Source of the DNA: Tubulanus polymorphus | Lineage: Eukaryota > Nemertea > Palaeonemertea > Tubulaniformes > Tubulanidae | Direction: 5' to 3' | NCBI RefSeq assembly: GCF_964204645.1 | Contig: NC_134029.1 | Span: 23,268,450 to 23,332,449 of the forward strand | Length of the DNA stretch: 64,000 nucleotides | Part shown: positions 23,563 through 38,300 of the stretch, in pieces | Position numbering within the stretch: position 1 is the stretch's first letter | How the letters are laid out: each line of letters begins with the position of its first letter | The notes under the pieces: model-generated | Told to the model about the DNA's origin: nothing | Database searches by the model: none | Seen by the model: the letters and a program-made list of their open reading frames with translations, nothing else | Position numbers and translations under genes: made by a program

Positions 23563-25396
23563 GTGTCTACCATCTTGGAGAAATATCGTTTTTGATAGAT
23601 TACCAGAATCGGGTTGATTGAAGACTGACTGTTCGCGCAGTTTATCACCGTCCTGAAGTCAAAGTTTATAACTTTGCCACAGTGCTCGTGGATCCGCATC
23701 CTCGCGTGGTGTACGTTGGCAGGGTATAATTATAGAAACTTGCATCTAAACATAGCCAACAGATTGCATACACAAGGCTGAACACAAGACATTTACCAGT
23801 ACAAACACCGGGACGTGTTGAGCAAGAAAAATCACCATAATTCACATTTATGTGTGGGGTATGGGGAGTTAAATATAGTTACTGATGATGATATCTAGCC
23901 ACACAGATAAATGATCCTCTGGTTTAGTGAAGCTATTGAAGTCACCCTCAACAGTAATCCATGATCTCCTCTAATCTTACAGTATGGGATTACTTAATCT
24001 TAATCACCTGTATATGATGTATTCTGAATGGCTTGGCTTCTTGCGAGCGAACTTTCCGTGTATAAGACTTGGTAAAGTTGAACCGTAACCTTTAGAGACA
24101 TTCTCTATCTCTTGAATGTGTCGGAAAAATGTTAGTTGTCATAGTGGATTTTTTTTGGGGTGTTCGAATTAAAATATAATCAATTCCTCGAGTCTTATAT
24201 CGTTTAAGTTGAACTGTGAAACGCAAAACTATGCGCGCTATATGTTACATTGACTCTTCCGCGGCTATTTCTGTTTTATTTTCTTTAATTGCGCATCTTA
24301 ATTACTTTCCCGCGCCATAATACCATTCAGGATACAGTTACTGGAAATTTCGCGGGGCCTCTGACCATAAAATTGATGTTTCAAACACACAGTTTGTTAC
24401 ACACTGATGATGATTTACCTTCACTTCTGGCATCATTTACGTCAATTAATTGACAAACCTGTTTCCAATCATCAAACATCTCAGAAAGCCGACTGCAGCT
24501 TCAGCCCTTTGTGCAGCCGGACTCCCGATGTATATAGGCAGGGATGAAAATAGCTGCAGCTGCATCTAATCGTAGCATCGTTTCTGTTTGTTGACCATGA
24601 GACATCCAAACCCCCTGCAGTGAACATAAACGCCAAAGGTATGTTATCATTACAACTCAGTTTGACATACGCCTGACTAACCCTTTCTAGCGATCAAACG
24701 CTATAAAACTCTTATATTTGTGAGATTCTTTAATTCACTCCGTGGTACACAGTACTGAAAGTCCCTTTTCAGTAAGAAAAATCTTTTGCTTAGTCTCGTT
24801 AGTGTAAAAGCTTTTAAAACTTGATATAGCAAAATCATAAGCTTTAAAAGCCAACCTCTTAATTATATCGGAGATATTCTGAAGCGGTTTACCAGGCCAC
24901 ACAATGATAATACGAGTTAGTATATTGTAAACTGTTTTTGAGATATTTATATTATAATAATCCGTTGATAAATAAAACTCTTTAATGCGAAAATACTTAG
25001 AAAACTTTATCGTCTTCGTCTCTGTATTTGTGTCGAGAGGGCAATGATTGAAATTCCGTGAAAATATTCTTCCTCGAAAATACCACGCAGTGAAGTTTCA
25101 GGTGAGATAAGTGATCAGTGGTGTATGTTAGATGACTGAGAAGCTGGAGAGAGAGCCGGGATATTTTTGGCTTGAGACAGCAGCCAGCTTCCATCCTCCT
25201 ATAGGATGATAATGATGCTAGTCATTCTGTATAACTTTAGTCAAGCAGCTGTCATCAACAGTGTGGCTGCGCTGCTGCGATTCAGCCATATAGGCAGCTA
25301 TAGCAGCCATTTCTAAATCTCGGAAAACTTTTCGCGTGAAAAGAAGTTGAATCTAGTCAAAGTTCTAATAGTCGATCGAGGGACGGACCGAGCGGC

Positions 25397-25417
25397 GTGA
25401 CACGCGTGTCACGTGAC
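25397..25417. promoter_or_regulatory. Nested palindromes with E-box just upstream of the proposed basonuclin start
   Basis: GTGACACGCGTGTCAC (25397-25412) is a perfect 16-bp palindrome, and GTCACGTGAC (25408-25417), overlapping its end, is a perfect 10-bp palindrome around CACGTG. Both lie in a short CpG-rich patch 37-57 bp before the candidate ATG at 25454. They could be binding sites for dimeric factors (bHLH or ATF/CREB-like) or lie in the 5' UTR. No TATA box is obvious. Confidence 0.4.
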
Positions 25418-25453
25418 AACTTTTTGCGGTGACCGGACGACATCGAGAAAATC

Positions 25454-28400
25454 ATGAATTTCAATTTGAATCAGGTGAGTAATGTTTCTCGAGTTTTTTC
25501 CCTTTGTTAAGAAACTTGTCCGAATAGTGACGCGTGACAGATACCGTTTTGAAATTTCTTGAAAGTAGATTCAGCGCGGAAGGATTATTTCAGATTCTAT
25601 GACCAACAGAATGAACCTCTTCGAAACGACGGTAAATCGTTTTACGGTTGAAATTATGGAAACTATGGTCTTATCAAAACTTCTTCGACAGTTTTCGCGA
25701 AAGCGTTTAAAAATAAATTCACGAAGCTGCGCTAGTGTTTGCAATACTAGAAGCATCCACGTAGAATCCACGTAGAACTTATCGAGTTGGTTTGACAAAC
25801 TTTTACCGTTTCTCGATCGTAATGGCGCTCTTATTCTAAACCTGAAATGAAGATAATTTCGAGAATTTTTCATAAGACTTTGATAGAATTGTTGAGTTTT
25901 AGCAAGTATTATATTAGGAAAGAAAAGAGTTTATCGAGTTTATTGTATCCTCTCAGCCATCATATGAGAGTGAATCAATAATTATTTTTTGTCAAGTGCA
26001 TGGGATTTCGTTTATCACAGATTAGTGCACTAATCAACAACTCATAATCATTAGGAAATGGTCCGTTCATTCTTAGCGTTTCAGTTATATTTGATAGATA
26101 ATGTAAACGATTTCTGTAACATATGAGAGATATTTTAGGCTATCGTTGATGAGTTTGTTTCCCCTTCGTTTAACTGTTGTTATTTCTACGGGGTAATATC
26201 AGGGCAGTAAGTGTAAAGGGCGGCAGTGTAGGATCTGATGACCGAATTTACTGGCGGTTCACTCGATACGGGTATTCGAATCTCACAGGGAATTTTCATC
26301 GCAAAGACAAAGGTTCACGAGTGTTGTTTCTGACGATACGAAAAGTAAAAACTACTCGAAAAGTAGAATCTTATCGGGTCTCATTCGTGTGACCAGTGCG
26401 GATAATAATTGAGCTATTAACCTTCTATGAACTATGAACTAGTTTAGAAAAGAATAAAACAATATTAAGTTCATTTAGTTTAAGACCTTGAATAGAGAAA
26501 TATAAGTTCTGCAATGCATTTAGATACAAGCAATTGCCAATATTTTCATGTTTCCAATCAAATTCAAAATATTCAAAATTGGTGAACTGAGTTCAACTCT
26601 TTTATGCCCTTCAGGCTCAAGGTGGAGCCACCTATATTTCCGCCAGAGCTGCCCGGTTAGCTCAGTCGGTAGAGCATCAGGCTTTTAACCTGAGGGTCCT
26701 GGGTTCGAGTCCCATACCGGGCGAGAATCGTTTTTATACCTCCTTCATAGAAAAAAATTGAAAAAAATTATCCATCGTGACGTATACTTTTTTCTTTTGA
26801 CGTGATAGCAATAAAGATAAGAAAGGAATATGACGTGTCTTCGCGATCTTCGCGAATAATTACGCGATGACGGTCATAGTCTCATTATCCGTCATAAATC
26901 TTCCAAATCACTCTTTATATCGATTACCACCTTCAATTACAACTTTCGAAAACTGCACTGGCCATTTATAACGATGGTTTTAATGATGATCACAATCTTT
27001 ATGCGCCACGAAGAACAAGTTATATTAAATGGCATCAGGTGTCTAATTACAGTCATTCACAATTGACATACGACACATGGTATTTTGGCTATTATGACAT
27101 TTTGAAATGATAGATTTTCGAAACGAAAAACGCTCAGATATTTCTACTTTGGCCTTTCTCGTGACGCAAAACGTGAAAAATGACCGAAAATCACCGCGCA
27201 TTTATTCCAGACGACAAAAAGCGCATTAAGACCGTCATCAACAAAGATGTCCTTGCGAACGTGAGATCGCGCCGTATTCGAGATTGCGGCGATCAGATCT
27301 TATGCGATGCCACGTTCGCTATAGAATATGATATTTTATGGAGGTCATCAATTCGCCGCCGCTGATGACTTGGTTTAGCCGTTGGACAATACGGCAGACT
27401 AAATGATCGTAGAGTGTCCACAAGACGGATGGACGTTATATGTCTAGATGAGTTTTATAGCCCTGAATCTGTTATACGTCGTTGACCGCTGTCGTTTTTG
27501 TATTTCGGTTGAGGTGACTTTGCTCGCCGCATATACATATTTCTGTTGTTTCATTAGCATTCTCAACATCGCCGAAAGCGTAGCTCTAGTGTCGGGGCAA
27601 AGTGCCACTTCTTAGAATCGATCACCACCTTCTTGCCAAAAATTACAAGACAAAACCGGCTTCTCCGATAGTGGGTTTAACTGAAGTAAATTTGATAGCT
27701 TGTTAGAATTTTAATATGCGGATATCCCGTTAAGAATAGAAAACTTTTTCCGATTATACATTCAACTGTTATATCCCTCGAGGTCCTAAACGTATATATC
27801 TAAACAAAAGCTATGGTTTAATTTATTATTTTGTTTCTCTTCGCTTTTTCATAAGCTTGGAAAAATGTCGCCACACCAATCTTTTATGACTATTTTGCGT
27901 GCCACTCTAGTGAGAATTCCATGAAGGATGACATATCGTAGTAACAGCGAAGTTTGAAATTAAATTTTATGCCGATGGAGGAAAATAAAGAAAAAACATC
28001 CCGCTATGATGGAGGACATTGACTTAATTCATGTCATTTCAGCGACAAGTTATCAGATATTGACATGAAGCACTTGTCAGGGTTCCCCACATTTCCTCGC
28101 GTCGATGCCGGGTACGTCGATGTAAAGTTGTGTTTATTATCAGTATCAGTTGTCAGTCGGGGGTGAAGATGATTTCCTTATGGACTTTCTTAAAGAATGT
28201 GACACAACCTCTTATGCACTCGTGTACGGAGCTGGAATGACAATTTTCGTAGTCGAGGGAGTCAACTGGTGACTATTCCGCGAAACGTAAGGGATGGTCT
28301 GCATCGTGCACAGAACATGATCAAACCTATTCAGGAAATTAATTCACTATCTTAAAGCTGCGTTAATCGAAAGTTGTTGTATTAAGATATAATTTTTTTC

Positions 28401-31400
28401 TCAAGAACTTTGAATCTGAATCCGATAATCTAATTCCTTTATGAACGGGATTATTTGAATCGGTGTTCATGCAGCAAACTGACACGAACTTCATCTGATG
28501 TATGATTTTAATATCTGTTCAGCTCTTTGAACTTTGGCGGTAAAAGACTTTTATATATATATATATTTATATACAGCTTAGTTGCCTGCATAATTTTCAC
28601 TGTTGTCTATTATGATGTCAACTGAGTTCGTAGGATGAATTTTGTGCTGTTCGCCTGAGACCGTGATTTGTTGATTAGTAATTATCATGTCCCATGCCGC
28701 CAATTACAACAGATGGGGACTTGTCATCGGGGGGTTTATGTTAGGCGACTCACTGTGAGATCTGTTTGTCTGCATGCACGCGGCATCGTGTGATAACCGA
28801 AGAATTAATTAAAAATTATCTCAGTTCTTCCATCGATGACATTAACATCAGTTTGATCCCGAGTCCTTCATACACAAGAGTTTATTATCAATATCATATA
28901 GCCATAGTTTAATGACCACTCTCTTTATAGATCGGATCACTCGTGAGGCTTTCTGGATTATCCTTTTATCTTTTTGGATCGAATGATGATGAATTTTCAT
29001 TCTATTTCCGAAATTTTACCTGAGATGACAAATCTAAAGTGTCTATTTCGTTGGGATGTGATTGGCGCAAATTTGATGTAATAAAATAGTAGCGAAGAAG
29101 GGACCCTGGGGACGGCATCGGTTTCTAACGTTAACGTAACGTCATCTCTTTGAATAAAGAAACGTCAATGGCGATCGCGTAACGTGAATATTTAAAGAAG
29201 CCGTTGATTAACAGCGTCCAGCGGGGATTGGCTTGCCGTGCTAATCCCAATCAATATAAAAATGGTCGTCTGTCGGCATGTGACATTGTGCGCCGTTCAC
29301 GCGTCCGTGTTTGCAGCATCTTATCAGGGGTGTCTGTCCGGTCGCACATATAACTGCGGCAAGTTTTAATCAAAAAGTTTCCATTCGTCCCGACCATTCA
29401 GCATCTGCGGATGCAGCGCTGCTCTGGATGTCGGCAATAGCCACTGATATGTCGTCACCATTCAATAAAATCGCTGTTACGGATTGAGGACTTGGTTTTT
29501 TGTGTGGTGAATTTCAACTGTCGATTCTGAACTCAGACCTGGGGACCTCGTATATCTGTTAAACGTTCTGATCGCAACTGATCGATTTAAATTGTGATGT
29601 TACCGATTTTAACTCAAAGTGCCGACTGGTCATTCGATCTTAAACAATGAAAGGATTATGAGCGACTTGGATTGCTGAAAAAGGAGATGATTTTTGTTAA
29701 ATCCTTCTAATTGAAGATGCTTAACTTAAATGTTTGCTGTGAACCACGATGCAATCGCAGGCGGTATGGTCGGTACAGAGACAAGGATTATAGATTTAAC
29801 CACGCCCAGGTGTCCACCAGTGTCACCGTTCTTTAAAACGTCACCGATATTTTGCCACATCTTCCAATTAGGACTACCGGCAAACTGTTGGCCATATCCT
29901 ACGTTTCATAAGGTAGATATTTCGTGTGCTTTGGCCTCAGTTTTTTTTGTATTAATGATAAAAGCTCATAAAGTTTTAAACGATGTATAAATGTTGCTTG
30001 TTATTGGCGGAATAGAAGAGACACTTTGAGTGCATTAATAACATGTGTATTTTCGGTACTTTCATCTTTTGTCAACGTGGTCTCGTTGACTAATTTTCTT
30101 CGGAAAAGCGGGAAGGGAGTATTTGGTCGGCGGCTCTTTTGCTGTCTATTTTTTATGGTGACACTTGATTCCGAAAGGCGACCAAGTTTTTCCACCGAAT
30201 AGGATACATCAAAGGTTGGTAAATGTCATTTGTCATCTTCACGAAAATCTCAAGTGGGGCTCGATACAAATCTGGCCAACTGATTCTTTTTTTATATATT
30301 TCGCTCTAGTTCTTCAATTGCTTTAGAGCTTTGTTCATTTTCGCACCCACAACAGACTGGTGGCAATTTCGAATGAATGAAATTTATAGTTACGGCTTTT
30401 TTTGTGCGGTGGATTTGCCATGTCATTTCACGCAACATTGGGGGAGGTGGAATCGGAATTTCAATTTCAACAGTCACTTGAATAACACCGGCAATACAAG
30501 ACAATTAACAAGATATGTCATCGGTTTTATGTCACCGTGTATTTTACCGATATCCACCTCGTATATTGTTAACCGATTCCGAGAGTAAATACCAACATTG
30601 TGACAATTATAAGTACGGGTTCGGTATCGTTAAGCGATACGCCGCTATTCGACCGACGAACGGTCGGTATCGGGAAAATATTCGCCGAACGAAATCACGG
30701 TTTCGTCGGTGAATTGTCACTTGTAAACGCGTGTTACAGGCGACAAGTGACTCGTATCACAATGAGTCCCGCGTTCGTGAAGCCGTTCTTCAATATGTCA
30801 TCATTATAAACGCATAATAAACGAGTGTTTTCAGTTTAAACTTCACTTGGCTCTTCACGTGACTCGTTCATATTCATTTTCTGTTAATTAAAAAACAACA
30901 ATTGCTGTTGAAGTGTCGCTCTTTATATTCAGTATATATATCTTACCTGCCGATTATTTCTGTTCAATTATGCATAAGTCATCGTCGTATCAACATTGCC
31001 ATTGTCATATACATGTGTTATAGACATCTAGATATTTTATGATATTATTCCGAGTTGAAGTTTCGATAGAACTATTGTTATTATTGTTATTGCGATGAGG
31101 CCGAGATTTTAAACGTTGATGATTGTTTTTTGAACGGATAATCATTTCTGTCAGTTTCTGCACTGAGTGAAGAGATCCGAACTAAGGGACACGGTATTTC
31201 TTCACACATGTACAGATTTCGACGTAACTTGATCTTCACAAACTTACTTATATACCGGGTATCATCGGTTTTTCATCTGATTTTTCAATGTGATATTCGT
31301 AAATCAAAAAGTTTGGCTGGTTGCAGATACTTAAGCCTGTGTACGCCAAGTTTTTATGGACCATGAATAAATTGTCTGTATTGGGAAATTAGCATATATC

Positions 31401-34400
31401 ATTGGTGGTGCTGAGGATGCTTGTATAATTGTTTGGTTCATCGATACATGTCATTCGGGCTTCGAACCTCTCATTCATTGTTACACCGGAATTGTGATGC
31501 TTGTAACGCGCTGTCTTGTTTATTCCCGTGCGTGCAAAAACGTTTGTTTAGAATTTAACGCTTTTACGCCGACCTGGATCGACTAAAGCTTTTAGACAAA
31601 TCATTTTTGGCGAAGAATTTTGTATCCGAAATTGTCGAAAACTTCGGAAAAGTAGTTAAACCGAAATACGATGCAGTCTCAGGTTTAGCGTGCGAGACTT
31701 TTTAAGAAAACTTGCGACCGAAAAAAATGTATCGGTATAATGACAGGATGTACGGTGGTGATTTGGACCGGTTCTACTACAGAGATTTCAGTCGCAGACA
31801 AAATTACGGATTGTCAAATTACGGCAATATCTTCAAGTATCCGTATTTATTGTTCTTACAGGCGATACGCTGTACTTTACCAAGCTGTACGTGTGACTGT
31901 TACACCCCGGGCAAGTCTTACTTACGCACTTGTGACGGCTGCAAGCATGGCTGGGTAGTTCATGGTAAGTATATGAAATTAAACATTGAAATTATTTTTG
32001 AATGTATTAGATATGGTTTGTCAATCCTCGTAGATTCAGTGATTAGATTTAAACTGTGATGTTAGAATTATCTATGTATCAGATATTGTTTCTCGTACCT
32101 GTGAAAACACATTGTAGAATTGCAGCGATTATAGATTTAGTCTTATGATTTAAACTGTTGTACGAAAAATATTTGAACTTTCCCCCAGCTAAATCCCCCC
32201 TAAACCCGGTTTGGTATACGACCAAAGAAACGAATCTTTATCTCCTTTTCGCTGTACGTACGTTGCTTTATTGGAAGAAATAACTCTCAGAAAAGTGTCC
32301 GAAGTTGAGCGAGTCGAGTCTTAACACAGTCACCGCGATGTGGTGAAAGTCGATAAGACAAAATCATTTCATTTGCCCGATAGTCTTATGGAAATGAAGC
32401 CCCGAATTTGCATCCAACTGTACTTAATATGTGTCAACATGTCAGCAGGCGGTGATGGACATTCAGGTGGCTGTCTCGTTGTTCTTATTTGATGTTTCTT
32501 GCGGGATGGTTTTTCGGTTTTTTATGACGCGTTTAATTTCCTCTCGACATTCGAAACAAATACCGGATTGCCGTCTGTCCTATTGTCCGGCCGTTTATCG
32601 GAGGCTGTTGATCGTCTGAACGACTTGAGACAAACGACACAGATTTATTCATCAGTCGTGATTACATTCGGTACGATTTATTCCGCTTTGAGAGAAATCG
32701 CTGGCGATTCAATCAAAAAAACGGCAAAACGGCGCAGACATTTATCAAGACGACGCCGGGTCGTTGCATCTCGGGTCGGTGTTTATTGCCGATTGTTAGC
32801 CTCGGCGATTCAGATAGCTGTCAATGACAGGTGACACAGCATCACGCCGGGCAATTATTAGCCACCGATAAGCACAGCGCCGAGAATCAATTGTCGAAAG
32901 TATGTACACTCGTAGGTAATCGATGGGATGAAAAAAGAGCTAATGGCCTGTCATTCGAGGCGAATCGAGTTGATGGTCGTTGATGTTGATTGTGATTTGT
33001 GACTTGCAGCAGACGGCTGCTGTTGATTAATAGATATCGACTCTTCCTTTTCTCAGTCCATTTAACCAAGTGTCCAGTGTGTTCATAATCAACTTCTGCC
33101 GCTAAACGTGTTTGTCCAGATGTGAACGCAGTCCACTGCATGTTCTCCATCGGAGGTTTTAATCTGGATATAGGGATTATCCCTCTTATTAATTTGATTG
33201 ATTGATTGATTTTGATTTGGTGTCCACAAATCCACAACACCTGCCGAGAACGATACAAGGAGTTTGATTTGTAACTCGGAAATCGAAGTAATAGTTTGAC
33301 GGTCGGTCGAATTTCATAATTATTTGTTTAAAAGGGCGGCCACCCCTGTCATTTTTACATCAACTCCCCCTGAAAATGAGTCACCGCTGTTCACAGATCT
33401 GCAGCCCCCTCTAGTTTGTAAGGTATTAATGGATTAATGTGTGCTTACACCAAAATTACGCTTCATTTCGATTAGATTTGGAAGTTTGTGTTTGGCATCC
33501 ATAGTCTTACAGAAGAAAATGATTGCAGTCCTTCTAAAATCCCAGCATTTTGAGAACAACCTCCTAGTGAACACGACTTACTAAATACAAGTCGTTCTTT
33601 TCCTCTTGTTATACTGAAGTAATAGTTAGCAGGTTAAGGAGTTTCCCCAGGTTTGTCTAAATCCATTTAAGACGGGGCCATTCTTACAACCATAACCGAT
33701 ATATAGACACTGACGGTTATAAGTTATCATACTGTGTTATCATTTCTGAAGCAGTTGGGTCACGACAAGAATGCGTTGATGACGGTGACATTCCTGAATG
33801 TATATAGCAGCAGACAGTCAACTGCGGTGCATTTCATTTGACACGTCGGTAGTTTAGCAGTTTCGCAGTTCTATTCGGTGTTACCATCTGTGACGGTTGC
33901 TGTGGCATGTTGAAAATGACGACACATGCCGGCATCCGTCATGCTAGGAATGTCATATTTGCAATATCTGCACAAATGTCGACGTCGGAACCTATTGTCT
34001 TGACATAGTTTCACTTCGCGAGGGATGAATAAGGACAGCATTCCTCTGGAGACACAATAACCCGCGCTCTGTGTCAAATCACACGTAAATATTTCCCGGA
34101 TCGAAAGTGATGGATGTTTTTTGCGAAATAATTTCTCAATAATAAATGTTCGGCTATTTTCCAGTGTGGCGTCTGAATGCGTATCCTCAAATTAAGGCTG
34201 GTGGGTCAAACGAGTCGTTGTCAACTCGTTTCATCGATTCAAATCATCGCTCAGACAGTTTGCTGTTTAAGTTTGAATATTTTTTTTTTAAATTTCATCG
34301 TGTTGTAAATGAGACTTAATGTGTGTAAAAGTGTTTTATTCAGCTGTGTACAGAATTATTGCACAGATCAGGTTGTTCAGGTTCCGGGGGATGCTGCGTG

Positions 34401-35256
34401 TGTTAACCATGAGGGGAGAGAAGCGATCAGGAGGAAAATTATGACTGTGAACACGTTGGAGAAACAAGTAATTCAACCTATAAAGCCAGCTGTTCGCCTA
34501 AAGATAATGTTATTCTTGGTTAGATTATCAGGTTTTGATGTCTTCTGTTTATCAGCGATGTGTCCAAGTGAGGCACCGACAGAGATGTAGTTTTTGTATT
34601 TTATGAAGTGATTCGAACCTGGCTATCTAAAAATAACTGGAGAGAGAACACTCGCGCCACAACAGCGGTAGAAATCGATGAAATTCCGTTACGTCCCCGA
34701 GGTACGAAATCCTATTTCAGGGGGTCTTTATTGAAATAATGAATAATGTTAACCCCTTATGACATTGTACGCATGTTACCGGTGTTCTGCTAGTGGAGCA
34801 GACGACCGTTTAGGTGCCGTTAAAACAGTAACGTGACAAACATTTCTTCGCCACCGTTACTTATAGTAAGTATGATGAGTGAGGGTTTGGTTTTGTGGCA
34901 ACACCAAACCGATTATATTTAAACTATTATTGGAGCAAATGTGACCATACGGTGTTTGTAGAAGGTGCTCAACGAGTTCAGAAACATTTTTGTCCATTGC
35001 TTTCGCTTTCGTTTTCGAATGAAGTGACTACTTTTTCAAGGAATTTCGGTCCCCGCGGCTTCTTCGAGTTGGCATTCTTCAAGCACCTGTGGCTGCTTCA
35101 CTGAATATGAGTCACAAACTTCAACGTCTATCATCATCCTCCGCGCTGGTGTGGCGCTTATAAAATGCCACGCCATTGATGCCTGTGAGCGCGGCTGAAA
35201 TCATAAAAGTATGTTGGTATCATTCATCATCGTGTTGATCATGTATAGCTTTACGT

Positions 35257-35300
<44 letters not shown>

Positions 35301-38300
35301 TGCTTGAGAGACGATTGACTCGATATAGACCTCGTTGTGAACGGGTGCTCGCCGAGAAATCAGCAGAATTACCTCTCACAAGAGCCGCAGATATCTCCGG
35401 CTTAACTAACACACCTTTACAACTTCCATATGTTTCACAAGCCGGGGCTATATATAACTCGCTGTAACACCCAGGACAGCTGGCTCATCAGTGGGTACGG
35501 TACCAACACTGGCGGCGATGGTAGAATACATACACCGGATGTCTTATACCTAAGTTTCAGCGATCAAATACCAGTCACATGGTGCAAGTAGCTCGTGTAT
35601 ATATATGTATGTAATCGCCGCCGCCGCTGCCGCCGCTGCAACCACAGAGCTCAGTTGGGTTTAAAAACCGACGTCAGTTGTTCTTATCTCTTTATATCCT
35701 CGCTGATCTTGAAGACAGTTGTGCCTAATGCACACGTATATATGATTTGTAAACATCTTCAACACTGTCAAACCGTCAACTATTTTCGTCTTCGAAATAT
35801 TACACGCAGATACGCATCTCAGCCATTTACATTTCCAAGGTCTTGTAGAAATATGCTTCAGTCGTGTTGATTTCATTGTCTTCATCGGCTGGTGAATAAC
35901 CTGTAACTTTTTACGTATTTTCAAAATAAAGAACTCCATTTAGAGATGATTATGTTAAATCTGAAGTTCGAAGGTCTTTCCCTATATCTAATTTGTCATG
36001 GCAGCTCATAACAGAGTATCGTTACCGATTAATAAACCACAAATTGCGCAATGGCGCTGTTGTCTGCTGAAGACTTTCTGTTTCGCGTTGCTTTGCCGTT
36101 GGGTTGCAGATTCACTAAGCTCGTGTTACAAAAATACCAGTATTCAGGTATGATTTCATATTGAAATAAGGTAGGTATGTCACCCACATAATTCTGAATG
36201 GAGACAAAACTTATCTAGCTCGCGAAATCTCTCGAATGCTTTTGCCGTATAAACAATAACGATGATGCTTTCGTGATAAACATTGAGATTATCGCATCTA
36301 CACAAGACATCCCTCTAATGTCAATAAATGTCTCATCCATCAGGATGCTTTCCGATGCCTTGTTCTTACTCTAATTTCATCAGATTTTATGAGCCGCTAT
36401 GAGCGCTGTTAGAAATGTCGGTATTTCCGTATTACAAATAATTTTATCATTTCCGACAATCGCAAACATTATATAAAAAAATACTTCGTTTACACCATAT
36501 AGAAACCGACTCGAATCGCTTTCAACCCAATTAATATTTTACATTCATCGACGTAAAAGTAATCATGATTAGCATTTGAGTCCGCGCGGGAGTAGGATTT
36601 CACGGTTTGATTGTGTGAGATGATCTCAATATTCAATGTCCTGTGCGAGAATTGTTCTTGTAAATGCAACAAGTTGCCACAAGACGACACAAACTGCTTC
36701 ACAATGTCAGCTTCATAGGCGATTACATGTGACAAAATACCGATGCAAGTCCCCAGGCATCGGTGATTGGTATGCGGCATGAGTTTGCGGGTCTTCGGTG
36801 GCGTTTGGTTTATGACAAGACCAATACATACTGAGTCAACATGTCCTGAGGTGAGAACGTTTCCTGCATATCGCGCAAAATGACAGAATGCCCTGCTGGC
36901 TGGACACGTTAGAAAATAATGATCTAACGAACATATTGGGCGTAATACAGATTATAACAACAAAATCGTTTGAAATATGGTTGACTCGGTACGCGCTGGT
37001 GTCACTTTTTCCAAAACGGTTTCTGTTCCATTGCTCGGTGTTTGTGAGGGTTTTTGAAGTTGGATAATTCTGATTAATAAACACACCTGTTTAGTCAGCT
37101 TTCATCTTATTTCTACTTTAAAGATCACACATTTCCTTGATGTTGTGCGTGGCGAATTCTTTTTCCGCGTTTAATACGTCGTCGTGGTCTCTAGGCAAAT
37201 CATCATACCAAATTCAAGTAATTATTGGTAACTAATACACGTGATACATAAAGTTTGGATGGCTTTGTCTTAGAGTATTTCCTCTTGCAGCTGTGGTGAA
37301 TAGCAGCTGACAAACGATGCTGCTACATGCAACAGTTTTGTCATTTATGGAGCCATTTATGGGTTGGTATTGATGAGTCATCATTGGTTGGTACAGAAGA
37401 GAGGGGGATGGCTCTGTGATGCTGCTGCTGATGCTGCTGCTGCTACCGATGCAGTTACAGAGTTACGATACCTTCGTTAACTACATCTGTTAATCGCGTT
37501 AAGCGGGGATCAATTCGGCTAAATTTACCTCAGTGACAAGAACAAACACAACAGGTTCCGTCTTACTTCGATTTATGTAAGCAGCCAAGCAAAAGATGAA
37601 ATGTTTGACTGCTGATAGTTTCATACCTTGATTTATGTTGGCAGATGACTTCGCTTTGCTTCGAATTAATGCTAAAAGGTCCCCTGGCTATTGGAATAGT
37701 CCGCCTGTTTCCTTTGTTATGGCTACAGCCACGACTTCTCAAAACGAATAAAATGGCTCAACATTCCATAATCGATGTTGCTAAACTGCATTTAAATACT
37801 AATGAAATTTGAAAAAAAAATGAAATTCCGTTTGAAAGTTGTCCGATTTATCAAAATAATTTTCGAGTCGATGTCTTCAATTGTACATTGTATTTGCTGA
37901 TATCGTTGATAACGTTTTTTTGATGGCATTTCATCGATTCAAATGCGCGCATCGCTTTCGTCACACTCCGTGCCGCGAACGCAAATCTTCTGGAGACATT
38001 TTTCAATTAAATTGCCGCCAGTGTCAGCCGTCGATTGACAAAAATGTAAAAATGATAATCATAAATGCCGAACTTATTGTGCACGAGAAATCCCTCGATA
38101 CCATAACAGTTTAGATGACACATGAATATTGCCCGGCGTGGCAGACGTTTGGGACGGCGACTTACGCTTGATTTGTGGCCGTTTGGCGCGCGCTAGGGGT
38201 ACCCACGAAATCCCACTGTCAATATAATCCATCCAGCGTTGATGATATATAACTTATGCGCATTACGGTAATTGCCATTTTGAAAATCATGTCTTTGAAG

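Larger units (their letters stand above)
5641..25396. other. Long gene-free interval upstream of basonuclin
   Basis: About 20 kb holds no exon I can support on either strand; open frames here are short and lack recognisable domains. It contains the MITEs, palindromes and simple repeats listed separately. Basonuclin is a developmental transcription factor and the interval lies directly upstream of its proposed first exon, so distal enhancers may reside here. That is inference from position, not from recognised binding-site clusters. 5' UTR exons of basonuclin could also be hidden here. Confidence 0.5.
25475..31861 (+). other. Basonuclin intron 1 (proposed)
   Basis: This 6.4-kb interval begins GTGAGT and ends TTCTTACAG. 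It contains the tRNA-Lys gene, a short TA array near 28555 and otherwise unremarkable AT-rich DNA. If the first exon is elsewhere, the 5' boundary changes. Confidence 0.5.
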
